Source: Cellulophaga sp. L1A9
GTDB taxonomy: Bacteria > Bacteroidota > Bacteroidia > Flavobacteriales > Flavobacteriaceae
NCBI RefSeq assembly: GCF_009797025.1
Contig: NZ_CP047027.1
Coordinates: forward strand, 1,860,001-1,924,000
Direction: 5' to 3'
DNA: 64,000 nt
A program made the translations under genes and the position numbers. The notes under the pieces were generated by a model, which saw nothing but the letters and a program-made list of their open reading frames with translations, did not search any database and had not been told where the DNA came from. Within the stretch, counting starts at the first letter, position 1, and every line of letters starts with the position of its first letter. This document shows, in pieces, positions 23,621-32,777 of the stretch.

Positions 23621-24460
23621 ATGATGAAAAAAAATTTTCCAGTGTTACTAGGCGCATTTTTAGTAACCACAATGATGGGCCTTACTGCTCAAGAAATTCC
23701 AGTAGAGAATCTAAACACTTTATTACCACAATACAGTCAGCAATACGCTAAAACCATATTAGCAGATGAAATTAAAGGCATCCATGTAGAGCATATTGCG
23801 CTAACAGGAAAAAACACCGTCTTAGATGCTACAGCAGATGGCAATAAATTAATCTACTTATTTTTTAAAGGGAATGGGACGGTAACCGCTGCAGGAACAG
23901 AATATGCTATTGTGCCTGAAACTATTTTATTGCCTAATGCCATTGAAGAGATTCAACTAAAAACAAGTGCAAATGATACGCTTCATTATTTAAGAATAGC
24001 GAGCAAACTAAGCAAGCAAGATCTTATTGATTTAGAGACGTTTCCTAAAGAGAATACGCAACAGGTATATTATAAGAAGTTTACCGATTGCGAGCCGTAT
24101 ACGGAGCCTATAAAGAGCCCAAATACGGTGAGTAGAACAATAATGCCTAATAAGATTATTCCTAGAATTGCCATGGGAACGGTACAAACAACAGGACCAG
24201 ATAAAGTAGACCCGCATGAGCATCCTATGTTAGAACAACTATTTTTAGGACTTTCTGAAAATGATGTGATTGTTTATGCAGATGATGAGCATACGCCTTT
24301 AGAGGAATATGCTTTATTACATATTCCGTTAGGCTCTAGCCATTCTGTAACGGTAGCTAAAGAAAAAGTGATGTATTATGTATGGATGGATTTCTTTTTA
24401 GATGCCAAAGGCGAAGAGTGGTTAAAAACACACCAAGTGATTGAGAAAGAAAACGAATAA
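23621..24460 (+). CDS. Secreted bicupin protein
   Basis: Start ATG 23621 (MMKKN) gives a signal peptide ending near LTAQ. The ATG at 23573 would put a second hydrophobic stretch in front. The 279 residues hold two cupin-like halves. The second carries the metal-site pattern DPHEHPMLEQLFLGL. Cupins of this kind bind a divalent metal and a small ligand. The TAATTTTG at 23610-23617 sits only 3 bp before the ATG, which would make the message leaderless if used. I therefore do not count it as proven. Confidence 0.7.
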   Translation: MMKKNFPVLLGAFLVTTMMGLTAQEIPVENLNTLLPQYSQQYAKTILADEIKGIHVEHIALTGKNTVLDATADGNKLIYLFFKGNGTVTAAGTEYAIVPETILLPNAIEEIQLKTSANDTLHYLRIASKLSKQDLIDLETFPKENTQQVYYKKFTDCEPYTEPIKSPNTVSRTIMPNKIIPRIAMGTVQTTGPDKVDPHEHPMLEQLFLGLSENDVIVYADDEHTPLEEYALLHIPLGSSHSVTVAKEKVMYYVWMDFFLDAKGEEWLKTHQVIEKENE

Positions 24461-24474
24461 GTAACTGCTCTCAT

Positions 24475-24513
24475 AAAAAAAGGTCCTATAACACTGTTGT
24501 AGGACCTTTTTTT
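24475..24513. terminator. Bidirectional terminator
   Basis: An 18-bp stem (A-run plus GGTCCTATAAC with GTTGTAGGACC plus T-run, one G-T pair) around a short loop lies between the convergent cupin and NlpC/P60 genes. It has A and T runs on both sides and can work in both directions. Confidence 0.85.
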
Positions 24514-24533
24514 ATGAATAATTTGAACTGGTG

Positions 24534-25739
24534 CTAGTCATTAAAAACAGGCGTCTGCTTCAAATTTACAAGCGCGCCCACCGTACTTTTTGCCACACGT
24601 TTTGCTCGTAAAAACCTATCGTGATTGGCTTCATCATAATTATCGGCCTTTTTATCCATACTACTTATATGTACCTGCCCTGAGGAATGTATAAACTCAT
24701 TATTGCCTATCCACATCCCTACATGCACCACTATTTCGGTTTTATCATCCGTAGCTGGTTTCCCAAAAAACAATAAATCTCCAGGAAGGAGTTTTTTAAA
24801 ATTTTCTTTGGTATCAATCAGTTCCCCCGTATGTACTTGTTGCGATGCATCACGAGGAATAATCATTCCGTTTAAAAAGTAAATGGTTTTTGTAAAACCG
24901 CTACAATCTACTCCTTTGGTAGAAGTGCCACCCCACAAATACGGTACGCCCATTAATTGTTTAGAAGTAGCCACTAAGTTTTCTTGACTTGGTTCTGCAG
25001 TTGCCAACCATTCTCTGTACCAGCTAGCCTCGGTTTTAGCAACGTAAGCTTCTCGCCCATCTGGGTACTTTACCATAAAAAAATCACTTTCTTCATCTTC
25101 ATCCGTTACAAGCAATTCTAGAATTCCCCCTGCAACAATATCAGAAACTACTTGAGAGTTTTCATCTGGCATGGTATACGTATTTCCACTAATCTTAGTA
25201 TAGATTATCTTTTGTGCATCTTTCCAATGCTGATAATCGGCTGCATTCATAGCTACAATTCCGCCATCATCTACCCATGATAAATACTGGTCTGGCGTTT
25301 GAATCAAGGACCACGACCCGTCTTTCTTAATTATTTTTACAGGCGTCCCTAATGTTGCTTGTGTGCCTAGTTCTGCCGAATGTTTAGGATTGCTTCTTAA
25401 ATTGGCTACAGATATGGTAACCAGACCAAAAGTTTTATCTTTTAAATCTTCTTCAGGTAATATTTTTATATCGTCTACAAATTCTATTCCCTCTGCTGTT
25501 AAACGTTCTCTTAATGCCGTTACAGCTTCAGGAAGGTTACTTTCTCCATATAGCGTATAGTTATTTTTTATTCTATAGGCAGAAACATCAAATAAAGCTA
25601 CCCGCTTATCTGGGGCGTATTCTGATCGTATAGTTGCAATATCATCCACTAAAACAGCATCATTTTTATCATCACTAGAGCAAGAAAATAAAGTGAATAG
25701 TAGGAAGGGAAAGGTAATAATAGAACTAATTTTTTTCAT
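24534..25739 (-). CDS. NlpC/P60 peptidase lipoprotein with SH3 domains
   Basis: Start ATG 25739 gives 401 residues. The upstream GTG 25745 adds two residues and is less likely. The lipobox ends in FSC (Cys20). An SH3-like region (about 108-240) precedes the NlpC/P60 domain. The catalytic Cys279 lies in GVDCSGF, with His339 (VVHVGMW) and His351 (EFIHSS). The enzyme cleaves gamma-D-Glu-diaminopimelate bonds in peptidoglycan stems. Layout and length fit Bacteroidetes YkfC-like endopeptidases. It would act in the periplasm on recycled or intact cell wall. Confidence 0.9.
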   Translation of the reverse strand: MKKISSIITFPFLLFTLFSCSSDDKNDAVLVDDIATIRSEYAPDKRVALFDVSAYRIKNNYTLYGESNLPEAVTALRERLTAEGIEFVDDIKILPEEDLKDKTFGLVTISVANLRSNPKHSAELGTQATLGTPVKIIKKDGSWSLIQTPDQYLSWVDDGGIVAMNAADYQHWKDAQKIIYTKISGNTYTMPDENSQVVSDIVAGGILELLVTDEDEESDFFMVKYPDGREAYVAKTEASWYREWLATAEPSQENLVATSKQLMGVPYLWGGTSTKGVDCSGFTKTIYFLNGMIIPRDASQQVHTGELIDTKENFKKLLPGDLLFFGKPATDDKTEIVVHVGMWIGNNEFIHSSGQVHISSMDKKADNYDEANHDRFLRAKRVAKSTVGALVNLKQTPVFND

Positions 25740-25923
25740 GGACACAAATTTGATAGCAATGGTCAGCCCTAAAATTAAGGTTATTTTTTTAGTTACACGG
25801 TATTCCTAACAAGAACTTAACGGTGTTATTAAGGGTAAAATCTAAAGCCTTAAAAACCTTAACACACTGTTAATCAATGCTTATTATTTTGTAGTGGTGT
25901 AGATATTACGTACTTTCAAGATT

Positions 25924-26298
25924 ATGATCGAATCTGAAAAACTAGAAAACAAGAACTTAATTGAAAAATCGGTGACCCATTTGCAGGCTACCGGATTTGA
26001 GCACATTAAAGCTGATATTGAAGGTTACGAGACTCCGAAATCATACACCAGAAAAGGGCATGATTCCAAAATAACTCCAGATATTGTTGCGATAAAAAAT
26101 GGTAGAAAGTACTTTTTTGATATTAGTCTAAAATCTAAAAAACCTAGGTTATTGAAGACCAAATGGTTGTTTTTAGATACCATAAGCCGTATGAGATCAG
26201 AACGGTTTAGGATTATTACGACTAAAGGGCATTATAAATTTACAGAGGATATGCTAGAAGATATTAATCTAGCAAACAAACAACCTATAAAACTTTAA
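25924..26298 (+). CDS. Small PD-(D/E)XK nuclease-like protein
   Basis: 124 residues, cytoplasmic and basic. The segment KITPDIVAIKNGRKYFFDISLKSKKPRLLKTKW carries D, then (D)xSxK-type spacing with a run of lysines, the layout of the PD-(D/E)XK nuclease core. It is much shorter than known repair nucleases, and the last residue of the triad is shifted. The activity is therefore inferred, not shown. It stands alone before a terminator shared with the convergent gene. Confidence 0.5.
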   Translation: MIESEKLENKNLIEKSVTHLQATGFEHIKADIEGYETPKSYTRKGHDSKITPDIVAIKNGRKYFFDISLKSKKPRLLKTKWLFLDTISRMRSERFRIITTKGHYKFTEDMLEDINLANKQPIKL

Positions 26299-26316
26299 TT
26301 TTTAAAAAAGCAATGG

Positions 26317-26343
26317 AAAAAGCGCCTTATGGGCGCTTTTTTT
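26317..26343. terminator. Bidirectional terminator
   Basis: A 10-bp stem, AAAAAGCGCC with GGCGCTTTTT, around TTATG lies between convergent genes ending at 26298 and 26364. Confidence 0.85.
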
Positions 26344-26363
26344 ATGCATAATAAGCCTGTGTA

Positions 26364-27008
26364 TTATTTTTTAATTTGTTGTACATAGTCCGCAATAAAT
26401 TGTTCTACTTGGCTAGGTGCTGTAAATTTTTTGTTCTCATCATCAACTTCTATACTTATTAAATACCTGCTGCTATCATAAGCCAAATAGCCTACCGTAT
26501 CTGAGCTACCACCCATAGATCCAAAACGTGGAGATATAATAATTTCTTTATCAAAATGATTAATGCTTGTTGCCAGATGTGCTCCGATAATTACCGATGC
26601 CGGAGTAGCATCAAAAGCCATGAGATACATCTCTTTATGAATGCTTCCTGATTCTGTCTTAAAATATGGATCATTAAAATCGAATATCGTAACGCGCAGT
26701 TCTTGACAAGTTTCTGGCAAACAATAGGTAAATTTTAATTGCCCATGGTATGGATCTATATCCGTTGCCGTGCAAGCATTGATCTTTTTAAATAGATAAC
26801 CAGCATAGCTCGTTACTTTGGGAAACTTAGCATATAAATGTGCTTTTTGTTTTTTACAGCTTAATTTGTTTAAGGGCGTAATGACAATTTCTCCACGGTC
26901 TTTTAAAGATAAACAAGAAGCAGAATCACCTTTTACACATGGGGTTGATTGTGATACTACAGGCTGATAAATGGCTAGTAGTATTAAAATAATTAGTATT
27001 TTTTTCAT
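26364..27008 (-). CDS. Secreted hypothetical protein, Cys-rich
   Basis: 214 residues with a signal peptide (KKILIILILLAIYQPVVSQ). The mature N-terminal third has six cysteines that could form disulphides (for example CVKGDSASC, SCKKQK, NACTATD and YCLPETC). The C-terminal part looks beta-rich, then alpha. No family is recognised. It reads into the terminator at 26317-26343. Its 5' side borders the repeat array. Confidence 0.6.
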   Translation of the reverse strand: MKKILIILILLAIYQPVVSQSTPCVKGDSASCLSLKDRGEIVITPLNKLSCKKQKAHLYAKFPKVTSYAGYLFKKINACTATDIDPYHGQLKFTYCLPETCQELRVTIFDFNDPYFKTESGSIHKEMYLMAFDATPASVIIGAHLATSINHFDKEIIISPRFGSMGGSSDTVGYLAYDSSRYLISIEVDDENKKFTAPSQVEQFIADYVQQIKK

Positions 27009-27217
27009 CTTTTTTTGATGTTGGTCTTTAGGTTAATCAGGTACTGGCTTGGGATTGAATCGCCTCTTTCATCTATGTATTATGATAAAGACGAATTACT
27101 ACATAAACGTCACTCTTTAACTATTATTTTCTGCTGAGGTTTTAAAGTGAATGTTCTGCTTTGGCTATAAGTTTTAAGAGCATTAATAGCTTCTCTATTC
27201 TAATGATTTCATAAGTT

Positions 27218-30200
27218 GTCTTTGAAAATTCAACAACCGTTCATGAAATAATAAAGAACTGTCCTTGAAATTGTACTTGCTATGATCTTGAAAAATCAAT
27301 AACTGTCATTGAAAAATCAACAACTGTCATTGAAATTGTACTTGCTATGATGTTGAAAAATCAACAACCGTCGTTGAAACTATGAAGCATATTATAAAAT
27401 GAAATTGTCAGTTCGAGTGATTTTCATGAAGTGAAACGAAAGGAAAAGTGTATCGAGAACCCATGCCTGATAAAAAGCTTCTCGATACGAATCACTCCCC
27501 CGCTATCGCTACAAAATCATTCACTCGAAGTGACAGTTCTATTTAAACAACCGTCATTGAAATAATCAACAACTGTCATTGAAATATCAAGACTAAAAAA
27601 AACGAAATTGTCAGTTCGAGTGCTTTTCATGAAGTGAAACGAAAGGAAAAGTGTATCGAGAACTCATGCCTGATAAAAAGCTTCTCGATACGAATGACTT
27701 CTCCGCTATCGCTCCAAAATCATTCACTCGAAGTGACAGTACAATTTCAACAACTGTCCTTGAACTTGTACCTGATGTGATGTTGAAAAATCAACAACTG
27801 TCATTGAAATATCAAGACTAAAAAAAAATTAAATTGTCAGTTCGAGTGGTTTTCATGAAGTGAAGCGAAAGGAAAAGTGTATCGAGAACCCATGCCTGAC
27901 AAAAAGCTTCTCGATACAAATGACTTCTCCGCTATCGCTACAAAATCATTCAATCGAAGTGACATCCCAGCTTCAACAACTGGCAATGGAATTCAAGGAC
28001 TGTCATTGAAATTCAACAACCTTCATTGAAAAATCAAGCCTAAAAAAAATAAAATTGTCAGTTCGAGTGCTTTGACCAGAGGGAAAAGTGTATCGAAAAC
28101 CCATACCTGATAAAAAGCTTGTCGATAGGAATAATTCCTCCGCTATCGCTACAAAATCATTCACTCAAAGTAACAGTACAATTTCAACAACTGCTCATAA
28201 AAAATCAACAACTGTCCTTGAAATTGTACTTGCTATGATGTTGAAAAATCAACAACCGTCATTGAAAAATAAAACCTCAAAGAAAAACGAAATTGTCAAT
28301 TCGAGTGCTTTTCATGAAGTGAAACGAAAGGAAAAGTGTATCGAGAACCCATGCGTGATAAAAAACTTCTCGATACAAATGACTTCTCCGCTAGCGCTGC
28401 TAAGTCATTCACTCGAAGTGACATCCCAGTTTCAACAACTGCTCATTAAATAATGAACAACTGGCAATGGATTCAAGGACTGCCATTGAAATTCAACAAC
28501 CGTCATTGAAAAATAAAACCTAAAAAAAATAAAATTGTCAGTTCGAGTGGTTTTCATGAATTGAAACGAAAGGAAAAGTGTATCGAGAACCCATGCCTGA
28601 CAAAAAGCTTCTCGATACAAATGACTCCTCCGCTATCACTACAAAATCATTCACTCGAAGTAACAGGACAATTTCAACAACTGCTCATGAAATAATGAAC
28701 AACTGTCCTTGAAATTGCACTTGCTATGATCTTGAAAAATCAACAACCGTCATTGAAAAAATAAAACCTAAAAGAAAAACGTAAGTGTCAGTTCGAGTGC
28801 TTTTCATGAAGTGAAGCGAAAGGAAAAGTGTATCGAGAACACATACCTACTAAAAAGCTACTCGATAGGAATGACAGTACAATTTCAACAACTGTTCATG
28901 AAATAATGAACAACTGGCAATAGAATTCAAGGACTGTCATTGAAAATCAACAACCGTCATTGAAAAATAAAACCTAAAAGAAAAACGTAAGTGTCAGTTC
29001 GAGTGCTTTTCATGAAGTGAAACGAAAGGAAAAGTGTATCGAGAACCCATGCCTGATAAAAAGCTTCTCGATACAAATGACTTCTCCGCTATCGCTCCAA
29101 AATCATTCACTCGAAGTGACAGTACAATTTCAACAACTGTTCATGAAATAATGAACAACTGGCAATGGAATTCAAGGACTGTCATTGAAAATCAACAACC
29201 GTCATTGAAAAATAAAACCTAAAAGAAAAACGTAAGTGTCAGTTCGAGTGCTTTTCATGAAGTGAAGCGGAAGGAAAAGTGTATCGAGAACCCATACCTA
29301 CTAAAAAGCTTCTCGATAGGAATGACAGTACAATTTCAACAACTGTTCATGAAATAATGAACAACTGGCAATAGAATTCAAGGACTGTCATTGAAAATCA
29401 ACAACCGTCATTGAAAAATCAAGTCTAAAAGAAAAACGAAATTGTCAGTTCGAGTGCTTTTCATGAAGTGAAACGAAAGGAAAAATATATCGAGAACCCA
29501 TGCCTTACAAAAAACTTCTCGATACAAATGACTTCTCCGCTATCGCTCCAAAATCATTCACTCGAAGTGACAGTACAATTTCAACAACCGTTCATGAAAT
29601 AATCAACAACTGTCCTTGAACTTGTACTAGAAGTAGTAATACGAATTCAACAACCGTCATTGAAAAATAAAACCTGAAAAAAAACAAAAGTGTCAGTTCG
29701 AGTGCTTTTCATGAAGTGAAACGGAAAGAAAAATATATAGAGAACCCATGCCTGATAAAAAGCTTCTCGATACAAATGACTTCTCCGCTATCGCTCCAAA
29801 ATCATTCACTCGAAGTGACATCCCTGTTTCAACAACTGCTCATGAAATAATCAACAACTGTCCTTGAAATTGTACTTGCTATGATGTTGAAAAATCAACA
29901 ACTGTCATTGAAATATCAAGACTAAAAAAAATGAAATTGTCAGTTCGAGTGGTTTTCATGAAGTGAAACGAAAGGAAAAGTGTATCGAGAACTCATGCGT
30001 GATAAAAAACTTCTCGATACAAATGACTTCTCCGCTATCGCTCCAAAACCATTCACTCGAAGTGACAGTTCTATTTCAACAACCATCATTGAAAAACCAA
30101 AACTAAAAGAAAAAACGAAATTGTCAGTTCGAGTGCTTTTCATGAAGTGAAACGAAAGGAAAAGTGTATCGAGAACCCATGCCTGATAAAAGCTTCTCGA

Positions 30201-30350
30201 TAGGAATGATTTCTCCGCTATCGCTACAAAATCATTCACTCGAAGTGACATCCCAGTTTCAACAACCGTTCATGAAATAATCAACAACCGTCCTTGAAAT
30301 GATATTTATTGTGGTACTAAAAATTCAACAACCGTTCATGAATTAACAAG
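27218..30350. repeat. Gene-free array of 13 cloverleaf-like repeat units with repetitive spacers
   Basis: No convincing coding region lies from 27009 to 30361. Thirteen copies of a ~130 bp element occupy 27406-27535, 27609-27738, 27835-27964, 28056-28175, 28294-28423, 28536-28665, 28786-28876, 28992-29121, 29237-29327, 29443-29572, 29691-29820, 29938-30067 and 30122-30250, all in one orientation. Outer arms TGTCAGTTCGAGTG and CACTCGAAGTGACA pair with one mismatch. Inside are GTATCGAGAA and TTCTCGATAC (perfect), CTTTTC and GAAAAG, and AATGA and TCATT. Spacers of 54-124 bp are made of TTCAA-n10-TTGAA words. Copies 7 and 9 lack about 39 bp. Short open frames here are readings of the repeat. Confidence 0.9.
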
Positions 30351-30361
30351 TTATGAACAGG

Positions 30362-30805
30362 CTAATTTTTAATCATATTCATATGCGGAATACCATCTTC
30401 TAAATACTCCTCACCAACCACATTGAAGCCTAATGATGTATAAAATTTTAAAAGGTATTTCTGTGCAGAAATACGAATCGTATCTTCTCCATAAGCTCTT
30501 TTAACTGCTGCAATAGAAGCGTTCATAATTTCTTTACCAAAACCATCTTTTCGGTATTTGGGACTAACCACTACCCTACCTATACTGGCTTCATCAAAAT
30601 AATCGCCTGCATTAAAAATACGCGTATAGGCAGCTACATCAGCATCCTTGTACCCTATAACATGTAATGATTTAAAGTCTTTACCATCTACATCTTGGTA
30701 TACACAATCTTGTTCTACCACAAAAACTTCACTTCGTAATTGTAAAATAGCATACAATTCTGTTGTAGATAATTCTTCGAACTTTTTTACTTGAACCTTT
30801 AGCAT
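30362..30805 (-). CDS. elaA: GNAT acetyltransferase, ElaA-like
   Basis: 147 residues of the GNAT fold. N-terminal block LRSEVFVVEQDCVYQDVDGKD is characteristic of the ElaA family. The acetyl-CoA-binding stretch IGRVVVSPKYRKDGFGKEIM carries the RxxxxG/A motif, and the end has KFYTSLGFNVVGEEYLEDGIPHMNM. It is probably a small-molecule or protein N-acetyltransferase of unknown substrate. It is last in a three-gene minus-strand run (rpiB, zinc exporter, acetyltransferase) with 3 bp before it. Confidence 0.85.
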   Translation of the reverse strand: MLKVQVKKFEELSTTELYAILQLRSEVFVVEQDCVYQDVDGKDFKSLHVIGYKDADVAAYTRIFNAGDYFDEASIGRVVVSPKYRKDGFGKEIMNASIAAVKRAYGEDTIRISAQKYLLKFYTSLGFNVVGEEYLEDGIPHMNMIKN

Positions 30806-30808
30806 AGC

Positions 30809-31729
30809 TTAATCTTGAACAATAATTTGTTTGTTATCAATCTTATCATATTCCGGCTGAATATTTACATGGTTAATTCCGAATTTATGAAACACCTCTT
30901 CTTCTATTTTTTCTAGAATAACATCAAACTCTGATAAACGAATATCCGTATCAAAATCTATATGAGCTTCTAAATGTATTTCGTCTTCATTTAATTGCCA
31001 AATATGAACATGGTGCACATTCTTAATCGTATCTATCTTCTGTAATGCTTCAACAATTTTATTTACTTCTATGGTATTGGGAGTAAAAAGCATAAGTACC
31101 CGTGTAGAACTTTTTAAAAGATCATAGCCTACATAAATAAGGTAAAACGCAATAATTAAGGTAAGTAGAGCATCTACCCAATACAATTCATAAAATTTCA
31201 TGACCAAACCTCCTATTAATACCGCTACGGATGCTAACATGTCTGTTAATAAATGCAGATAAGCAGATTTCATGTTCATATTGCTATCAGCGTCTTTCTT
31301 TAATAATAAGACACTCAACCCATTAGCGACAATACCCAATAAGGAAAGCCAGATAACAATATTTGATTGAATAATAGGCTGCGCTTCAAAAAAACGTTCT
31401 ACAGCTTCTTTGATTAAAATAATGGCTATTACAATTAAGGAAGCAGCGTTTACAAAGGCTGCAATAATCTCTGCACGTTTGTATCCAAAGGTCTTATTGG
31501 TAGAAGCTTCTTTCTTTGCAAATAAGGTCGCTATATAACTTACAATAAGCGATAAGACATCACTAAAATTGTGCAGCGCATCTGATAATAAAGATAAACT
31601 ACCAGAAACTAAACCCCCAATAACTTGCGCTACGGTGATGATGATATTTAATAAGATAGAAATAAGGAGGTTTCTTCCTTTTAAATCTGGATGGTTATGT
31701 TGGTGGCCATGTGCGTGATTGTGACCCAT
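30809..31729 (-). CDS. Cation diffusion facilitator (zinc exporter, CzcD/ZitB-like)
   Basis: 306 residues. A histidine-rich N-terminus (GHNHAHGHQHNHPD) is followed by six membrane segments. The segments hold the HxxxD metal sites: HNFSD in segment II and HLLTD in segment V. A cytoplasmic C-terminal domain with HVHIWQLNEDEIHLEAHIDFD follows. It exports Zn2+ and possibly related ions by proton exchange. It starts 8 bp after the rpiB stop and is followed by the acetyltransferase after 3 bp. Confidence 0.92.
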   Translation of the reverse strand: MGHNHAHGHQHNHPDLKGRNLLISILLNIIITVAQVIGGLVSGSLSLLSDALHNFSDVLSLIVSYIATLFAKKEASTNKTFGYKRAEIIAAFVNAASLIVIAIILIKEAVERFFEAQPIIQSNIVIWLSLLGIVANGLSVLLLKKDADSNMNMKSAYLHLLTDMLASVAVLIGGLVMKFYELYWVDALLTLIIAFYLIYVGYDLLKSSTRVLMLFTPNTIEVNKIVEALQKIDTIKNVHHVHIWQLNEDEIHLEAHIDFDTDIRLSEFDVILEKIEEEVFHKFGINHVNIQPEYDKIDNKQIIVQD

Positions 31730-31737
31730 ATCCTAAA

Positions 31738-32169
31738 TTATTTACAAGGTATTTTTTCTACTCTACCTTCATGTCTACCCCCTTCAAACTTGGTATCTAA
31801 AAATGTTTTTACCATTTCTAAAGCTTGAGGTAAAGAAATATAACGTGCAGGAAGACTTAATATGTTAGCATCATTATGTTGCCTAGCTAATGCTACAATC
31901 TCATTGGTCCAACATAAAGCAGAGCGTACTTGTTGATGTTTATTTGCTGTAATAGAAGCGCCGTTACCACTACCACATATAATGATACCAAAATCTACAG
32001 CATTTGAAGCAACATCTTCCGCCACCGGATGAACAAAATCTGGATAGTCTACACTATCAAAACTATCAGTTCCGTAGTTCTTAACCTCTATATGCATAGA
32101 TTTTAACATGCCTACTATGGCTAATTTGTAATCTGTACCGGCATGGTCATTGCCTATAGCTATCTTCAT
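31738..32169 (-). CDS. rpiB: Ribose-5-phosphate isomerase B
   Basis: 143 residues, the usual length. IGNDHAG at the N-terminus and the CGSGNGASITANKHQQVRSALCW block with the active-site Cys and its neighbours are typical of RpiB/LacAB enzymes. It interconverts ribose-5-phosphate and ribulose-5-phosphate in the pentose phosphate pathway. It is first of the three-gene run, divergent from rnr across a 608 bp AT-rich gap. Confidence 0.93.
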   Translation of the reverse strand: MKIAIGNDHAGTDYKLAIVGMLKSMHIEVKNYGTDSFDSVDYPDFVHPVAEDVASNAVDFGIIICGSGNGASITANKHQQVRSALCWTNEIVALARQHNDANILSLPARYISLPQALEMVKTFLDTKFEGGRHEGRVEKIPCK

Positions 32170-32777
32170 AATACACTGTTATTTATACCGTAAAGGTACA
32201 AATACCTATGGTTTCACCACAGATTTTGGCTTATTAACAACATTTTTTTAACCATACCGAAAAGATGCTGTTACTTAGCTCTTTAGTAATTATGTGGAAT
32301 TGTTGATAAACTACTTAAAAAAACTAACTAGTAAATTTTGATATTAAATAGTAATTCTGGTTTACGAAACTTATTGGTATTTCAACGATAAACTTCTAAA
32401 AATCTACAGGAAAGATATCACCACTTCAAACCGAGTAGTTAACAATAAATTTACATCTACTTATCAATAAATTGATGTTAACAGAAGTTATTAAGATTAG
32501 TTGATAACGTATTTAAAGGACTGATTTTAAATTTATAATCAATTGTATAAATTGTCAATAAAGTTATTTATACACGCAAAACAAGTAAACTTAATTAAAT
32601 TTATATCGGTTATTAACACACTATAATAATCACCATTTTATTTAAATTTTAAAAAAAAGAAAAAGTATATATATTATATATGTTTATAACTAAGAAGATT
32701 TAAAAAAGTGACTTTACGAATGCTTAATGCTACCTATGGATTATAATTTGTAATTTTCCGATAAATTAAAGAATTGA
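32170..32777. other. 608-bp AT-rich divergent gap; possible DnaA-box cluster
   Basis: No gene is visible. Near matches to the DnaA box TTATNCACA occur on both strands: TTATTAACA (32231), TTATCAACA (minus, about 32302), TTATCAACT (minus, about 32500), TTATACACG (about 32567) and TTATTAACA (about 32610). A low-complexity AT stretch follows (32641-32700). The gap is divergent between rpiB and rnr. These are features of an origin, but the boxes are imperfect and the base composition makes chance hits likely. Confidence 0.25.

Noticed and set aside
27406..30250. CRISPR array
   Set aside because: The repeats are ~130 bp and branched, and the spacers are themselves repeated. Spacer lengths vary and there are no cas genes nearby.
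28088..30251. Short open frames within the repeat array
   Set aside because: All translate the same repeat in several phases and stop at repeat-specific positions. None has a start signal or membrane/signal pattern.
32170..32777. Certain replication origin
   Set aside because: The boxes are imperfect and the gap is AT-rich, so they may be chance matches. Only kept as a low-scoring finding.
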